Assembly: GCA_017555585.1 (NCBI GenBank) | Contig: JAFZGA010000011.1 | Span: 1-64,000 of the forward strand | From: Bacteroidaceae bacterium | GTDB taxonomy: Bacteria > Bacteroidota > Bacteroidia > Bacteroidales > Bacteroidaceae | Reading direction: 5' to 3' | DNA: 64,000 bases | Shown here: in pieces, positions 24,528-32,660 of the stretch | How positions within the stretch are numbered: the first letter of the stretch is position 1 | Layout of the letters: the number at the start of each line of letters is the position of its first letter | Translations under genes and position numbers: made by a program | Notes under the pieces: generated by a model | Database searches by the model: none | Told to the model about the DNA's origin: nothing | What the model saw: only the letters and a program-made list of their open reading frames with translations

Positions 24528-25580
24528 TTAATTCTGTTTGTCTTCTTCCGCAACCTCTATAACGACTTGTGGAATATGGATACTGTTCTCAATCAATTTG
24601 TCTGCAGGCAGTTTCAGGGTATACAATGATGCTTCAAGCTTTCTCATGAACTTGCCTTTCTTCTGTCCAGCCGCATAAACAAAGGCTTCAACAACAATCA
24701 CCCTGTTGTTTGTCTCATCAACCACTGAATGTGAAACGTATGGTCCGCCCATCATGTCATTTTCCATATACCATAGACCTCTTGTAATCTGCAGATAACG
24801 GTCCTTGTATGATGTTTCGGTAATGTCTATATACTCCTTCTCTGTCTGTATATATTGTCCGGGCTTTCCTCCCGGCATGTTCTTTTTCATTACAGAGTCG
24901 CGCTTCTGTATATAGTTCTCAAGCGAGAAGTTGTCTACCGATGTGTAAGGATAGCTGTACATTACAAAACTCAATATTTCGGGATTTACCGAATTGAAGT
25001 CTGACAGCCATACGAAATCCTCACCCCGTTTCTCACCGCTCATCTCTACAGGAATCATCAGTTCGCAGCCGAACATCTCCTTTACGGTGTTCATGGCAGA
25101 TACATTGTGTTTCTGTTTCAGGTTGTCTATCTGTCTGTTCATCTCCACCGATGTCAGGAAATCCACGATCACTTGAGCATTGTCATTGACATACTGCTCG
25201 AATTCGTCTCTTGATGGGGATTGTATTGTAAGGACAACCTGTGGTCTTGCAAAGACATCCTTTGAGTACTTGAACATTGTTCTTGAATAGTACTGCTTGT
25301 CAATGTTGATGTTTATGATGTTGCGGAAAGGCTTTGTCAGGTTGCTCAACTGCTCGGTTCTCGAAATTCGGAAAGAACGTTCCGATTGTGGCAATCCGGG
25401 AATGTCTGTATCAAGCACATTCTCCAAGGCTCTTCCTGCCGGAGAATCCCAGAACTCTTGTGTACATACGACCAAAACCTCGTATGGATTGCCGACAGCA
25501 CTGCGCTTGAAGCTGTTGTCGCCGTTGTCGCAACCGGCCAACAGTATTGCGGAAAACAAAAACAATAAAATCTTTTTCAT
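24528..25580 (-). CDS. DUF4837 family lipoprotein
   Basis: A 350-residue protein with a lipoprotein signal peptide; the lipobox ILLAGC places Cys17 as the lipidated residue. The mature protein has the pattern of the Bacteroidetes family DUF4837: GNPYEVLVVCTQEFWDSPAG near the start and a central TRGLWYMENDMMGGPYVSHS block. Families with this arrangement are believed to be envelope proteins, but no activity is known. It lies between rlmN (11 bases) and pdxA (22 bases) in the operon. Confidence 0.85.
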   Translation of the reverse strand: MKKILLFLFSAILLAGCDNGDNSFKRSAVGNPYEVLVVCTQEFWDSPAGRALENVLDTDIPGLPQSERSFRISRTEQLSNLTKPFRNIININIDKQYYSRTMFKYSKDVFARPQVVLTIQSPSRDEFEQYVNDNAQVIVDFLTSVEMNRQIDNLKQKHNVSAMNTVKEMFGCELMIPVEMSGEKRGEDFVWLSDFNSVNPEILSFVMYSYPYTSVDNFSLENYIQKRDSVMKKNMPGGKPGQYIQTEKEYIDITETSYKDRYLQITRGLWYMENDMMGGPYVSHSVVDETNNRVIVVEAFVYAAGQKKGKFMRKLEASLYTLKLPADKLIENSIHIPQVVIEVAEEDKQN

Positions 25581-25591
25581 GTTTTTTATCT

Positions 25592-26632
25592 TTATTTTTT
25601 ATTTGCATTCTCATTTTTCAGCGTCGACAGCATGCCGCATGCCGCGAAAATATCCTCACCACGTGATGCTCTGATAGTTGTAAACAGTCCGTTCTTTGTA
25701 AGGTAATCTCTGAGTTGTATCATACCGTTATCGTCAACTCCTTCAAGTGGAACACCCGGAATGGCATGGTAACGTATGAGGTTTATGCGGCAATCGATGC
25801 CCTCAAGCAATTTCAGCAGTTTGCGTGCATGGAATTGCGTCTCGTTCACCCCCTTGAATACTATATATTCGAAAGTGAGTCTTCTTTGATGGCTAAAATC
25901 ATATTCGCGCAAAAGGTCAAGCAGTTCCATGGTCGGGAAACCCTTCTCGGCAGGCATGATCTCCGCTCGCTTCTCCGGTATAGGATGGTGAAGGCTGATA
26001 GCGATATGGTAATCGCCCGAATCGAGTAAGCGTTTCAGGCCCTTGCGTATTCCCACAGATGAAACGGTCAGACGGTGAGGACTCCACGCGAGTCCATACT
26101 CTGCAGTAAGTATCTCTATGGCCTGCAACAGATTGTCAAGGTTGTCGCATGGCTCTCCCATACCCATAAATACGATGTTTGTGAGCTTGTCAAATTCCGG
26201 AAGTGCGAGTATCTGGTTGACAATTTCATTTGCTGTCAGGTTGGCTGTATATTTCTGCTTTCCGGTCATGCAGAAGAGACAGTTCATCTTGCATCCTACC
26301 TGTGATGATACGCATAGTGTGGCACGTTCACCGTCAGGGATATATACAGCTTCGACAAAATGTCCGTTCTCAACCTCGTACAAATATTTTACAGTCCCGT
26401 CAACCGATCTTGCTTCATCGGCAGGTGATTTGTAGCCGACTTCGAACAATTCGTTCAGTTTCTCTCTGTTCTTGAGAGAAATGTTTGACATCTCATTGAT
26501 GGAACGTATACGTTTTTTATATATCCAGTCGGCAATCTGTTTGGCTGTGAAAGCCGGCATACCGGCAACCTTGACAGCCTCTTTCAGCATGTCAAGCGTC
26601 ATTCCTGCCAATTTCTGTTTGTTGCAATCCAT
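25592..26632 (-). CDS. rlmN: 23S rRNA (adenine-2503-C2)-methyltransferase
   Basis: A 346-residue radical SAM methyltransferase that methylates C2 of A2503 in 23S rRNA and A37 in some tRNAs. The iron-sulfur cluster cysteines Cys114, Cys118 and Cys121 are in VGCKMNCLFCMTG. The GMGEPCDNLDNL motif near residue 158 binds SAM. The catalytic C-terminal Cys lies in EDIFAACGML. Length matches the family. It is the first gene of a seven-gene minus-strand operon and divergent from the GT2/HIT fusion gene. Confidence 0.96.
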   Translation of the reverse strand: MDCNKQKLAGMTLDMLKEAVKVAGMPAFTAKQIADWIYKKRIRSINEMSNISLKNREKLNELFEVGYKSPADEARSVDGTVKYLYEVENGHFVEAVYIPDGERATLCVSSQVGCKMNCLFCMTGKQKYTANLTANEIVNQILALPEFDKLTNIVFMGMGEPCDNLDNLLQAIEILTAEYGLAWSPHRLTVSSVGIRKGLKRLLDSGDYHIAISLHHPIPEKRAEIMPAEKGFPTMELLDLLREYDFSHQRRLTFEYIVFKGVNETQFHARKLLKLLEGIDCRINLIRYHAIPGVPLEGVDDNGMIQLRDYLTKNGLFTTIRASRGEDIFAACGMLSTLKNENANKK

Positions 26633-26683
26633 TTCTTACCTGTTTTGAAAACCTCGATAGTCTCCGTAATATAAACAATGCTA

Positions 26684-26691
26684 CGAAGATA
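26684..26691 (-). promoter_or_regulatory. -7 type box upstream of rlmN
   Basis: On the minus strand this is TATCTTCG, the same variant -7 box seen before pflB and at 57965-57972. It is about 52 bases before the rlmN start. No -33 TTTG is seen at the right distance, so this is weak. Confidence 0.3.
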
Positions 26692-26763
26692 ATGCAAAAA
26701 AGTGATTTTGTTTCTATAACTATAATTAAATTATACTTTTATGGCTCAATTAATGTTGTAGTT

Positions 26764-26796
26764 TTTGTATGTTTGCCTTGCTTTTTGCTACTTTTG
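26764..26796 (+). promoter_or_regulatory. Promoter of the GT2-HIT fusion gene
   Basis: TTTG (26764-26767), a 21-base spacer and TACTTTTG (26789-26796) match the Bacteroidetes consensus exactly. The chosen ATG at 26857 is 60 bases downstream, which also supports that start over an in-frame upstream Met at 26692, which would lie before the promoter. Confidence 0.65.
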
Positions 26797-26856
26797 CGGA
26801 AAAGCTTGACAAACATTTGCCTGTTTGTCATTAATTTTGTATCAAACAAAGTGATT

Positions 26857-29274
26857 ATGACAGAACATACTATTGAAATATTCATGCCGTTGGGTGCAAC
26901 GGACGATATATCATTATTGACAGAACGTTTATGTAAAAATGCTTCATTGAGCCATTTGTGGCTTTGGTCTGCTGGGGCATACGAAGGAGAACTGCCCGAC
27001 AATACAACATTGCTTCCGGTAGATTCTTTGACAAGAACATCCGTTTTCAAAGATATGGCAGAACGTGCCTCGGCTGATTTTGTCCTTTATTTGGCAAAAC
27101 CATATACTGACATTGATTCTGAAGCATTGAATGCGCTCTGTGAGACCATTCCCCAAAATGCTTCAATGGCATATGCCAATTATCGTAAAGTTGTCGATGA
27201 AAAGGTGATAGATGCGCCCGTGATAGATTGTCTCGAAGGTGCTTTACGCAACGATTTTGACTTTGGTCCGGCACTGCTTTTCAGGACATCAGCATTGAAA
27301 CAATACAGTGCAATGCAACTCGATGATTATGATTATGCCGGTTTCTATCAGTTGCGTCTGGCTCTTGGCCGTTTGGGTGAAATATACCGTTTCGACGGAT
27401 ATCTTTCACGCGAATATGAAAGTGACAATCGCAAGAGCGGTGAAAAGCAGTTCGATTATGTCAACCCGGCTCAACGTAGCGTGCAGCTGGAGATGGAGCG
27501 TGCATGCACCTTTCATTTGAAAGCCACAGGTGCATGGTTGCCCCCACTTAAATACAACGGAATAGATCTTTTCCAAGGTGAATTCCCGGTAGAAGCATCG
27601 GTGGTTATACCTGTGCTTAACCGTGAATCGACTATTGCCGATGCTATAAAATCGGTACTTGCACAGGAGACCTCATTCAAATTCAATATCCTTGTTGTCG
27701 ATAACCATTCAACTGATAACACTTCGTCGATCATAGACTCCTTTGATGATGAAAGAGTGGTGCATATTGTTCCCGAAAGCAACGCGCTTGGCATAGGTGG
27801 CTGCTGGAATCTTGCGGTCAACGACAAACGATGCGGACGATTTGCCGTACAACTCGACAGCGATGATATTTACAGCAGCGAACATACATTGCAGAAGATA
27901 GTTGACGGATTCTATAGCCAACAGTGCGCAATGCTTGTGGGTACATATCGTATATGCGATTTTGAACTGAATACCTTGCCTCCTGGGGTAATAGACCATC
28001 GTGAATGGAGTGAGGACAATGGCAGGAACAACGCCCTGCGTATAAACGGCCTGGGTGCTCCACGAGCTTTTTATACGCCGGTTATCCGTAAAGTGGGATT
28101 CCCTAATGTGAGTTATGGTGAGGATTATGCTGTCGGATTGCAGATATCGCGCAATTACCGTATAGGCCGAATATATGATGTCCTTTATCTTTGTCGACGT
28201 TGGGGAGGCAATTCTGATGCCGCACTGTCGCACGAAAAGGTAAATGCCAACAATCTGTATAAAGATACATTGCGTACAGCAGAATTCAAGGCAAGACAAG
28301 AGATGATGAAAACTATGGAAATGCCGTCGCAGTCAGTATTGAACCTGTTTTTTGACCGACAGCTTGCTGTATGGCCGGAAACCAAAGCCCGTTTTGCCAA
28401 TCTTGATAATGTGCGCTTGCGTCAACTTGAAAATGGCATTATGTTGCAATATAATCCGTCGCGTGCTGTCTCCACAGGTGCAAAGGTGGACAGCGAGTCG
28501 CTGAAGAACCGCAAATGCTTCTTGTGTGGTGAGAACCGTCCTGCACAGCAAATTGTAGAGAGTGCCTTAGGCTGTTTTGATATACTTGTAAATCCTTTCC
28601 CGATATTGCCGCGCCATTTTACGTTGGCATGGAAAGAACATGTACCACAGGTGCTTGAAAAAATGTATTCCGACATGTTGCTGCTCGCTAATGAGTGGCA
28701 AGAAATGGCGTTGTTCTACAATGGTGCGATGTGTGGGGCTTCTGCTCCCGACCATGCACATCTGCAGGCGGTACGCAGGAACGATATCCCTTTGCTGTCA
28801 GGGGAGTGGCGCAGAATTGTCGATGAAAACCTTGAACCGCTGTTTATGAGAGACGGTGCCGGTATTTACAGGGCTGGCGGATATGTCGTGCCATTGTTCG
28901 AGGTGCGTGCAGACAGCGTAAGCAAATCGGTAGAACTGTTGTCGCGTCTGTTGTCGGCAATTCCTTGTCATGACGGTGAAGCTGAACCAAGAATGAATTC
29001 AATATCATATTATGAGCGCGGTGAGGGTTGGGTTACCATTATCATCCCTCGCTCCAAACATCGCCCAGACTGTTATAGTACCGTTATGGACAATGGACGT
29101 ATGGTCAGCCCGGGTACACTTGATATGGCAGGTTTGATGGTCACTCCGCTTGAAAAGGATTTTCTTGAAATGACTTCTGATGAGGCTATGGCAATCATGA
29201 ACGAGGTTGCAATAGATGATGATATGATTGCTGTTATTATTGAAAATGTAGTTTCTTGCCATGAGGAGTGTTGA
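26857..29274 (+). CDS. Glycosyltransferase family 2 fused to a HIT-type nucleotide phosphorylase domain (DUF4922)
   Basis: An 805-residue protein. Residues ~1-240 have a degenerate GT-A-like layout. Residues ~240-500 are a clear GT2 domain, with SVVIPVLNRESTIADAI, the VVDNHSTDNT block and the donor-binding VQLDSDD. Residues ~530-800 carry DUF4922, with CFLCGENRP (possible metal site), NPFPILPRHFTLAWKEH and CGASAPDHAHLQAV. The last has the HxHxQ motif of the HIT/GalT superfamily as used by Ap4A and GDP-hexose phosphorylases. I see no signal peptide. It overlaps the SpoIID-like gene by 14 bases. Combining a glycosyltransferase with a nucleotide-sugar phosphorylase-like domain is unusual; the reaction is unknown. 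Confidence 0.8.
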   Translation: MTEHTIEIFMPLGATDDISLLTERLCKNASLSHLWLWSAGAYEGELPDNTTLLPVDSLTRTSVFKDMAERASADFVLYLAKPYTDIDSEALNALCETIPQNASMAYANYRKVVDEKVIDAPVIDCLEGALRNDFDFGPALLFRTSALKQYSAMQLDDYDYAGFYQLRLALGRLGEIYRFDGYLSREYESDNRKSGEKQFDYVNPAQRSVQLEMERACTFHLKATGAWLPPLKYNGIDLFQGEFPVEASVVIPVLNRESTIADAIKSVLAQETSFKFNILVVDNHSTDNTSSIIDSFDDERVVHIVPESNALGIGGCWNLAVNDKRCGRFAVQLDSDDIYSSEHTLQKIVDGFYSQQCAMLVGTYRICDFELNTLPPGVIDHREWSEDNGRNNALRINGLGAPRAFYTPVIRKVGFPNVSYGEDYAVGLQISRNYRIGRIYDVLYLCRRWGGNSDAALSHEKVNANNLYKDTLRTAEFKARQEMMKTMEMPSQSVLNLFFDRQLAVWPETKARFANLDNVRLRQLENGIMLQYNPSRAVSTGAKVDSESLKNRKCFLCGENRPAQQIVESALGCFDILVNPFPILPRHFTLAWKEHVPQVLEKMYSDMLLLANEWQEMALFYNGAMCGASAPDHAHLQAVRRNDIPLLSGEWRRIVDENLEPLFMRDGAGIYRAGGYVVPLFEVRADSVSKSVELLSRLLSAIPCHDGEAEPRMNSISYYERGEGWVTIIIPRSKHRPDCYSTVMDNGRMVSPGTLDMAGLMVTPLEKDFLEMTSDEAMAIMNEVAIDDDMIAVIIENVVSCHEEC

Positions 29275-30598
29275 TATCGGGATTTTGCGTGCTTCGCAGA
29301 TAAAATTCGATTTGATCGGTGGTTTTTGCCTGAATGGCAACAATGGAGAACGGAATGTACCGACAGAGCAAAGCAACAGCAAATATATCCTGAATAATGT
29401 CACAGAAAATGTCGTTTCCATCGAAGATGGCAGGCTTTCGTATAACGGAAGACTCTTTGATGAACTTGTTCTTGTGCCTTGTGGTAAAGATTCGGTATTT
29501 ACCTTGCATAATGTTGTTATAGGGCTCAATTTTCATTGGCAAAGAAAAGAGATGCAGACCTTTTCGGGTGAACTGCGCTTCATTGTCGAAGATGGCGAGG
29601 TACGTGCTGTAAACAGGATTGATGTCGAAGAGTATCTTATAAGTGTGATATCGAGCGAGATGTCTGCAACCTCTTCGTTGGAGTTCCTTAAAGCTCATGC
29701 TATAGTTTCCCGTAGCTGGCTCTATGCCCAGTTGTTGCGTAAGGATAAGGTCCAGACTGGAATGTTGGGATGGGAAGATGAAAATGAAATTGTGCGTTGG
29801 TATGCACGCGAGGATCATACACTCTTTGATCTTTGTGCCGATGACCATTGTCAACGATATCAAGGTATTACAAGGGCGCATAACCCCAATGTGGCATGTG
29901 CTGTAGAAGAGACAGCCGGGCTGGTGCTCAAATATGCAGGTGAGGTTTGTGACGCACGTTTCAGCAAATGTTGCGGTGGAATGATGGAACTTTTTTCTTC
30001 GTGTTGGGAAGATGAAAATCCCGGTTATCTTCAGGCATTAAGGGATAGTGACGATAACGTTTTGTTTCAGTCATTGGATAATGAAGAGGCAGCACGTCGC
30101 TGGATAGAGAGTGAACCGCCATCGTTTTGTGCAACGAACGACAAAACTGTTCTGTCACAGATACTCAATGGATACGACCGGGAAACAAATGATTTTTATC
30201 GTTGGCAGGTGGTATACACTCAGTCGGAACTATCCTCCATCGTTTCTGAGCGTTCCGGTATCGATTTCGGTACGGTTGAAGAGCTTGTTCCGCTTGAACG
30301 TGGGGCTTCAGGCAGAATAACACGCTTGCGTGTTGTCGGCACTAAAGCAACCCGTGTTGTCGGTAAGGAGCTTGAGATACGACGTTGGCTTTCAAGAACG
30401 CATCTGTACAGCTCGGCTTTTGTTGTCGATAAGGTTACAGATAAAGATGATACGGTGCTGTTTGTACTGAAAGGTGCCGGTTGGGGACATGGAGTGGGGC
30501 TTTGTCAGGTAGGTGCTGCTGTCATGGGTGAAAAAGGTGCATCGCATGTTCAGATATTGGCTCATTACTATCCCGGTTCTGTAATTGATGTTGTGTGA
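29261..30598 (+). CDS. SpoIID/LytB domain protein without signal peptide
   Basis: A 445-residue protein. Residues ~115-310 carry the SpoIID/LytB core, with NRIDVEEYLISVISSEM and EFLKAHAIVSRSWLYAQL. It also has CDARFSKCCGGMME and the C-terminal GAGWGHGVGLCQVGA block. SpoIID enzymes are lytic transglycosylases acting on stem-free peptidoglycan. Unlike most of them, this protein starts MRSVDIGILRASQIKFDLIGG with no signal peptide or membrane helix, and no better upstream start is possible because the frame overlaps the previous gene. It may act in the cytoplasm on recycled cell-wall fragments, or be exported by another route. Confidence 0.8.
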   Translation: MRSVDIGILRASQIKFDLIGGFCLNGNNGERNVPTEQSNSKYILNNVTENVVSIEDGRLSYNGRLFDELVLVPCGKDSVFTLHNVVIGLNFHWQRKEMQTFSGELRFIVEDGEVRAVNRIDVEEYLISVISSEMSATSSLEFLKAHAIVSRSWLYAQLLRKDKVQTGMLGWEDENEIVRWYAREDHTLFDLCADDHCQRYQGITRAHNPNVACAVEETAGLVLKYAGEVCDARFSKCCGGMMELFSSCWEDENPGYLQALRDSDDNVLFQSLDNEEAARRWIESEPPSFCATNDKTVLSQILNGYDRETNDFYRWQVVYTQSELSSIVSERSGIDFGTVEELVPLERGASGRITRLRVVGTKATRVVGKELEIRRWLSRTHLYSSAFVVDKVTDKDDTVLFVLKGAGWGHGVGLCQVGAAVMGEKGASHVQILAHYYPGSVIDVV

Positions 30599-30634
30599 TT
30601 CTACGTTTGAAACAGTTGGAATAAAACATGTTTT

Positions 30635-31891
30635 ATGTCGCAAAAATATTTTCAGATATCAATAATTATAGTTCTTTTCTATACAATAGCCCAAGTTGTA
30701 TGCCTGTCGGTGTTTGGTTATACTCCATATCCTGACAGCGAAGGGTATATCTTGCTGGCTAAGGAGTGTGTTGCAAACGGTACATTCTATCCTGTTAATT
30801 TGAAGAATATTCCATTCCTGTGGAATATAGGTGCAATAAATGCCGTTGTTGCCTCTTTGTATCTCTTTGGATCCGTTATGCCGTTGCTTGTGCTGTATTC
30901 TCTTATGCAAGGGTTTATGGCATGGCTTGTCTATGCCGTAGCAGAAGAACTGTACAATCACAAGGTTGCGCTTGTGTCACTTTGTCTGTTTGTGCTGTAT
31001 CCTGCAAACTATGGTTGCGGAACGTCGGTATTGAGCGAAGTTCCGTTCATATTCTTCTCGTTGTCGGCATTATATCTTTCATTGAAAAAAAGATATGTTT
31101 TTGCCGGAATCTGTTTTGCTGTAGCCAACAGTTTCCGTCCTATGGCCATAATCTTTATTTGTGGATTGTTGCTGTATATGTTTTTCAAGAAAACGGCTTA
31201 TCGTAAATATCTTTATTTGACAGCAGGATACATTGTCGTGATGCTTTCCATAGGCATGACCAATTATGTGATAAAGGACAAATATTTTACGCAGGGTGCT
31301 ATGGGCTGGATGGGGCTGATGCAATATTCGTGGGATCACGATAGCGATAAAGCTGCCGATTACCTGTTGTTTGACGGGAATGACCCGAACCGGATTGACG
31401 AGAGCCTGGGATACGATTGCTTGCAGCGTGATTCTGTGTGGCGTTCACATTTTCTCAAGTGGCTGCCCGGCAATAAATTGGAGTATGTCAGGCAAATGCC
31501 GGAGAAATTGTTAAAAACGTATGTTTCGGACAATGTCAATTTCTGTGCATTTTTGCCCGGTAAAGAGCATCGGGAATATATGTATCAGGAGATAAGTATG
31601 CCTGTGCTGAAAGATGATTTTCCTCATTGGACTTGTGTTCAGGTGTTGACCTGCGTGAATCTTCTTTACTATTATCTGTTATTGTTCTGTGGCTTTTGTG
31701 GTGTCGTATACGGCATAAGGCAGAAGCTGTTTGATGCTCTTATTATTCCTGTAACGACAATAGTCGCTGGTACGGCATTATTGCTCCTTGTCGGACATGG
31801 TGAAGCACGATTTCATCAGCCTCTAATGCCGATGTTCATACTCCTCTCCGGCTGTTACATGACAAAGTTTCTATGTCGCCGGATAAAATAA
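30635..31891 (+). CDS. Multi-pass membrane glycosyltransferase, ArnT/GT39-like
   Basis: A 418-residue membrane protein with about ten to eleven helices. The N-terminal loop YTPYPDSEGYILLAKECV near residue 28-45 contains the acidic pair after the first helix that is typical of GT-C enzymes using polyprenyl-phosphate sugars. The next loop has LSEVPFIFFSLSALYLSLKKR, a signature of the dolichyl-P-mannose/ArnT family. It probably adds a sugar to an exported glycan or lipid. It is 36 bases after the SpoIID-like gene and may be the last gene of that operon. The polysaccharide locus starts 140 bases later. Confidence 0.7.
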   Translation: MSQKYFQISIIIVLFYTIAQVVCLSVFGYTPYPDSEGYILLAKECVANGTFYPVNLKNIPFLWNIGAINAVVASLYLFGSVMPLLVLYSLMQGFMAWLVYAVAEELYNHKVALVSLCLFVLYPANYGCGTSVLSEVPFIFFSLSALYLSLKKRYVFAGICFAVANSFRPMAIIFICGLLLYMFFKKTAYRKYLYLTAGYIVVMLSIGMTNYVIKDKYFTQGAMGWMGLMQYSWDHDSDKAADYLLFDGNDPNRIDESLGYDCLQRDSVWRSHFLKWLPGNKLEYVRQMPEKLLKTYVSDNVNFCAFLPGKEHREYMYQEISMPVLKDDFPHWTCVQVLTCVNLLYYYLLLFCGFCGVVYGIRQKLFDALIIPVTTIVAGTALLLLVGHGEARFHQPLMPMFILLSGCYMTKFLCRRIK

Positions 31892-32029
31892 TATTCATCA
31901 AAATGTTCTCCTCTTTCGCCTTTTGGCATAAAAACATTTCTTTTTGACTGAAAAAAATGTTTACTTTGCAATATTTTTGTTAAAAGGTAGTTATTTGTAA
32001 TAAAGTATATAAAAGATTTATATAAAATC

Positions 32030-32641
32030 ATGGTTATAAAAGATGGAATGAATGTCGTTGAACGTGTAATTAAACGTCTGTTCGATGTTTTTTGTTCATT
32101 TTTCGGTCTTGTGGTTCTGTCGCCGGTCTTTCTGATCGTATATATCAGCTTACGATTACAGAAGGACGGCAGTGTAATTTTCAAGCAGGAAAGAATCGGT
32201 TATAAAGGTAAACCGTTCTACATATATAAATTCAGGACAATGCGTGCCGACTCGGAGAGAAACGGTAAACCGCAGCTTGCGACCAAAGGTGACGAACGTC
32301 TTACTAAAGTCGGAAAATTCCTTCGTGAACATCATCTCGATGAGTTGCCTCAATTGTTCAATGTATTTGTTGGCGATATGTCATTTGTGGGCCCAAGACC
32401 AGAACGTAAATATTTCATAGATATGATCAAAAAGGAAAATCCCAATTATGAATATATTTATCTAATGCGTCCGGGATTGACTTCTATGGCTACTATTTAC
32501 AACGGGTATACCGATACTTTGGAAAAGATGTTGATTCGTCTGGATATGGATCTTGACTATTTGCAGAAACGCTCTTTGTGGTACGATCTAAGAATAATTG
32601 TTACAACTGTATTGTATATCATCACCGGTAAGAAATTCTAA
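32030..32641 (+). CDS. Priming undecaprenyl-phosphate sugar phosphotransferase
   Basis: A 203-residue bacterial sugar transferase of the WcaJ/WbaP C-terminal type that puts the first sugar-1-phosphate on undecaprenyl phosphate. One membrane helix (residues ~14-38) is followed by the family blocks IFKQERIGYKGKPFYIYKFRTM, EHHLDELPQLFNV and MSFVGPRPER, with the catalytic Asp-Glu pair in LDELPQ. The short form lacking N-terminal helices is active in other bacteria. It is the first gene of the exopolysaccharide/capsule locus, followed by the export protein after 19 bases. Confidence 0.92.
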   Translation: MVIKDGMNVVERVIKRLFDVFCSFFGLVVLSPVFLIVYISLRLQKDGSVIFKQERIGYKGKPFYIYKFRTMRADSERNGKPQLATKGDERLTKVGKFLREHHLDELPQLFNVFVGDMSFVGPRPERKYFIDMIKKENPNYEYIYLMRPGLTSMATIYNGYTDTLEKMLIRLDMDLDYLQKRSLWYDLRIIVTTVLYIITGKKF

Positions 32642-32660
32642 AATAATCCTATCAGAATAT

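Noticed and set aside
26692-26856. In-frame N-terminal extension of the GT2-HIT fusion gene
   Set aside because: The region holds the consensus promoter (26764-26796), and the encoded extra 55 residues are hydrophobic low-complexity sequence, so the start at 26857 is preferred.
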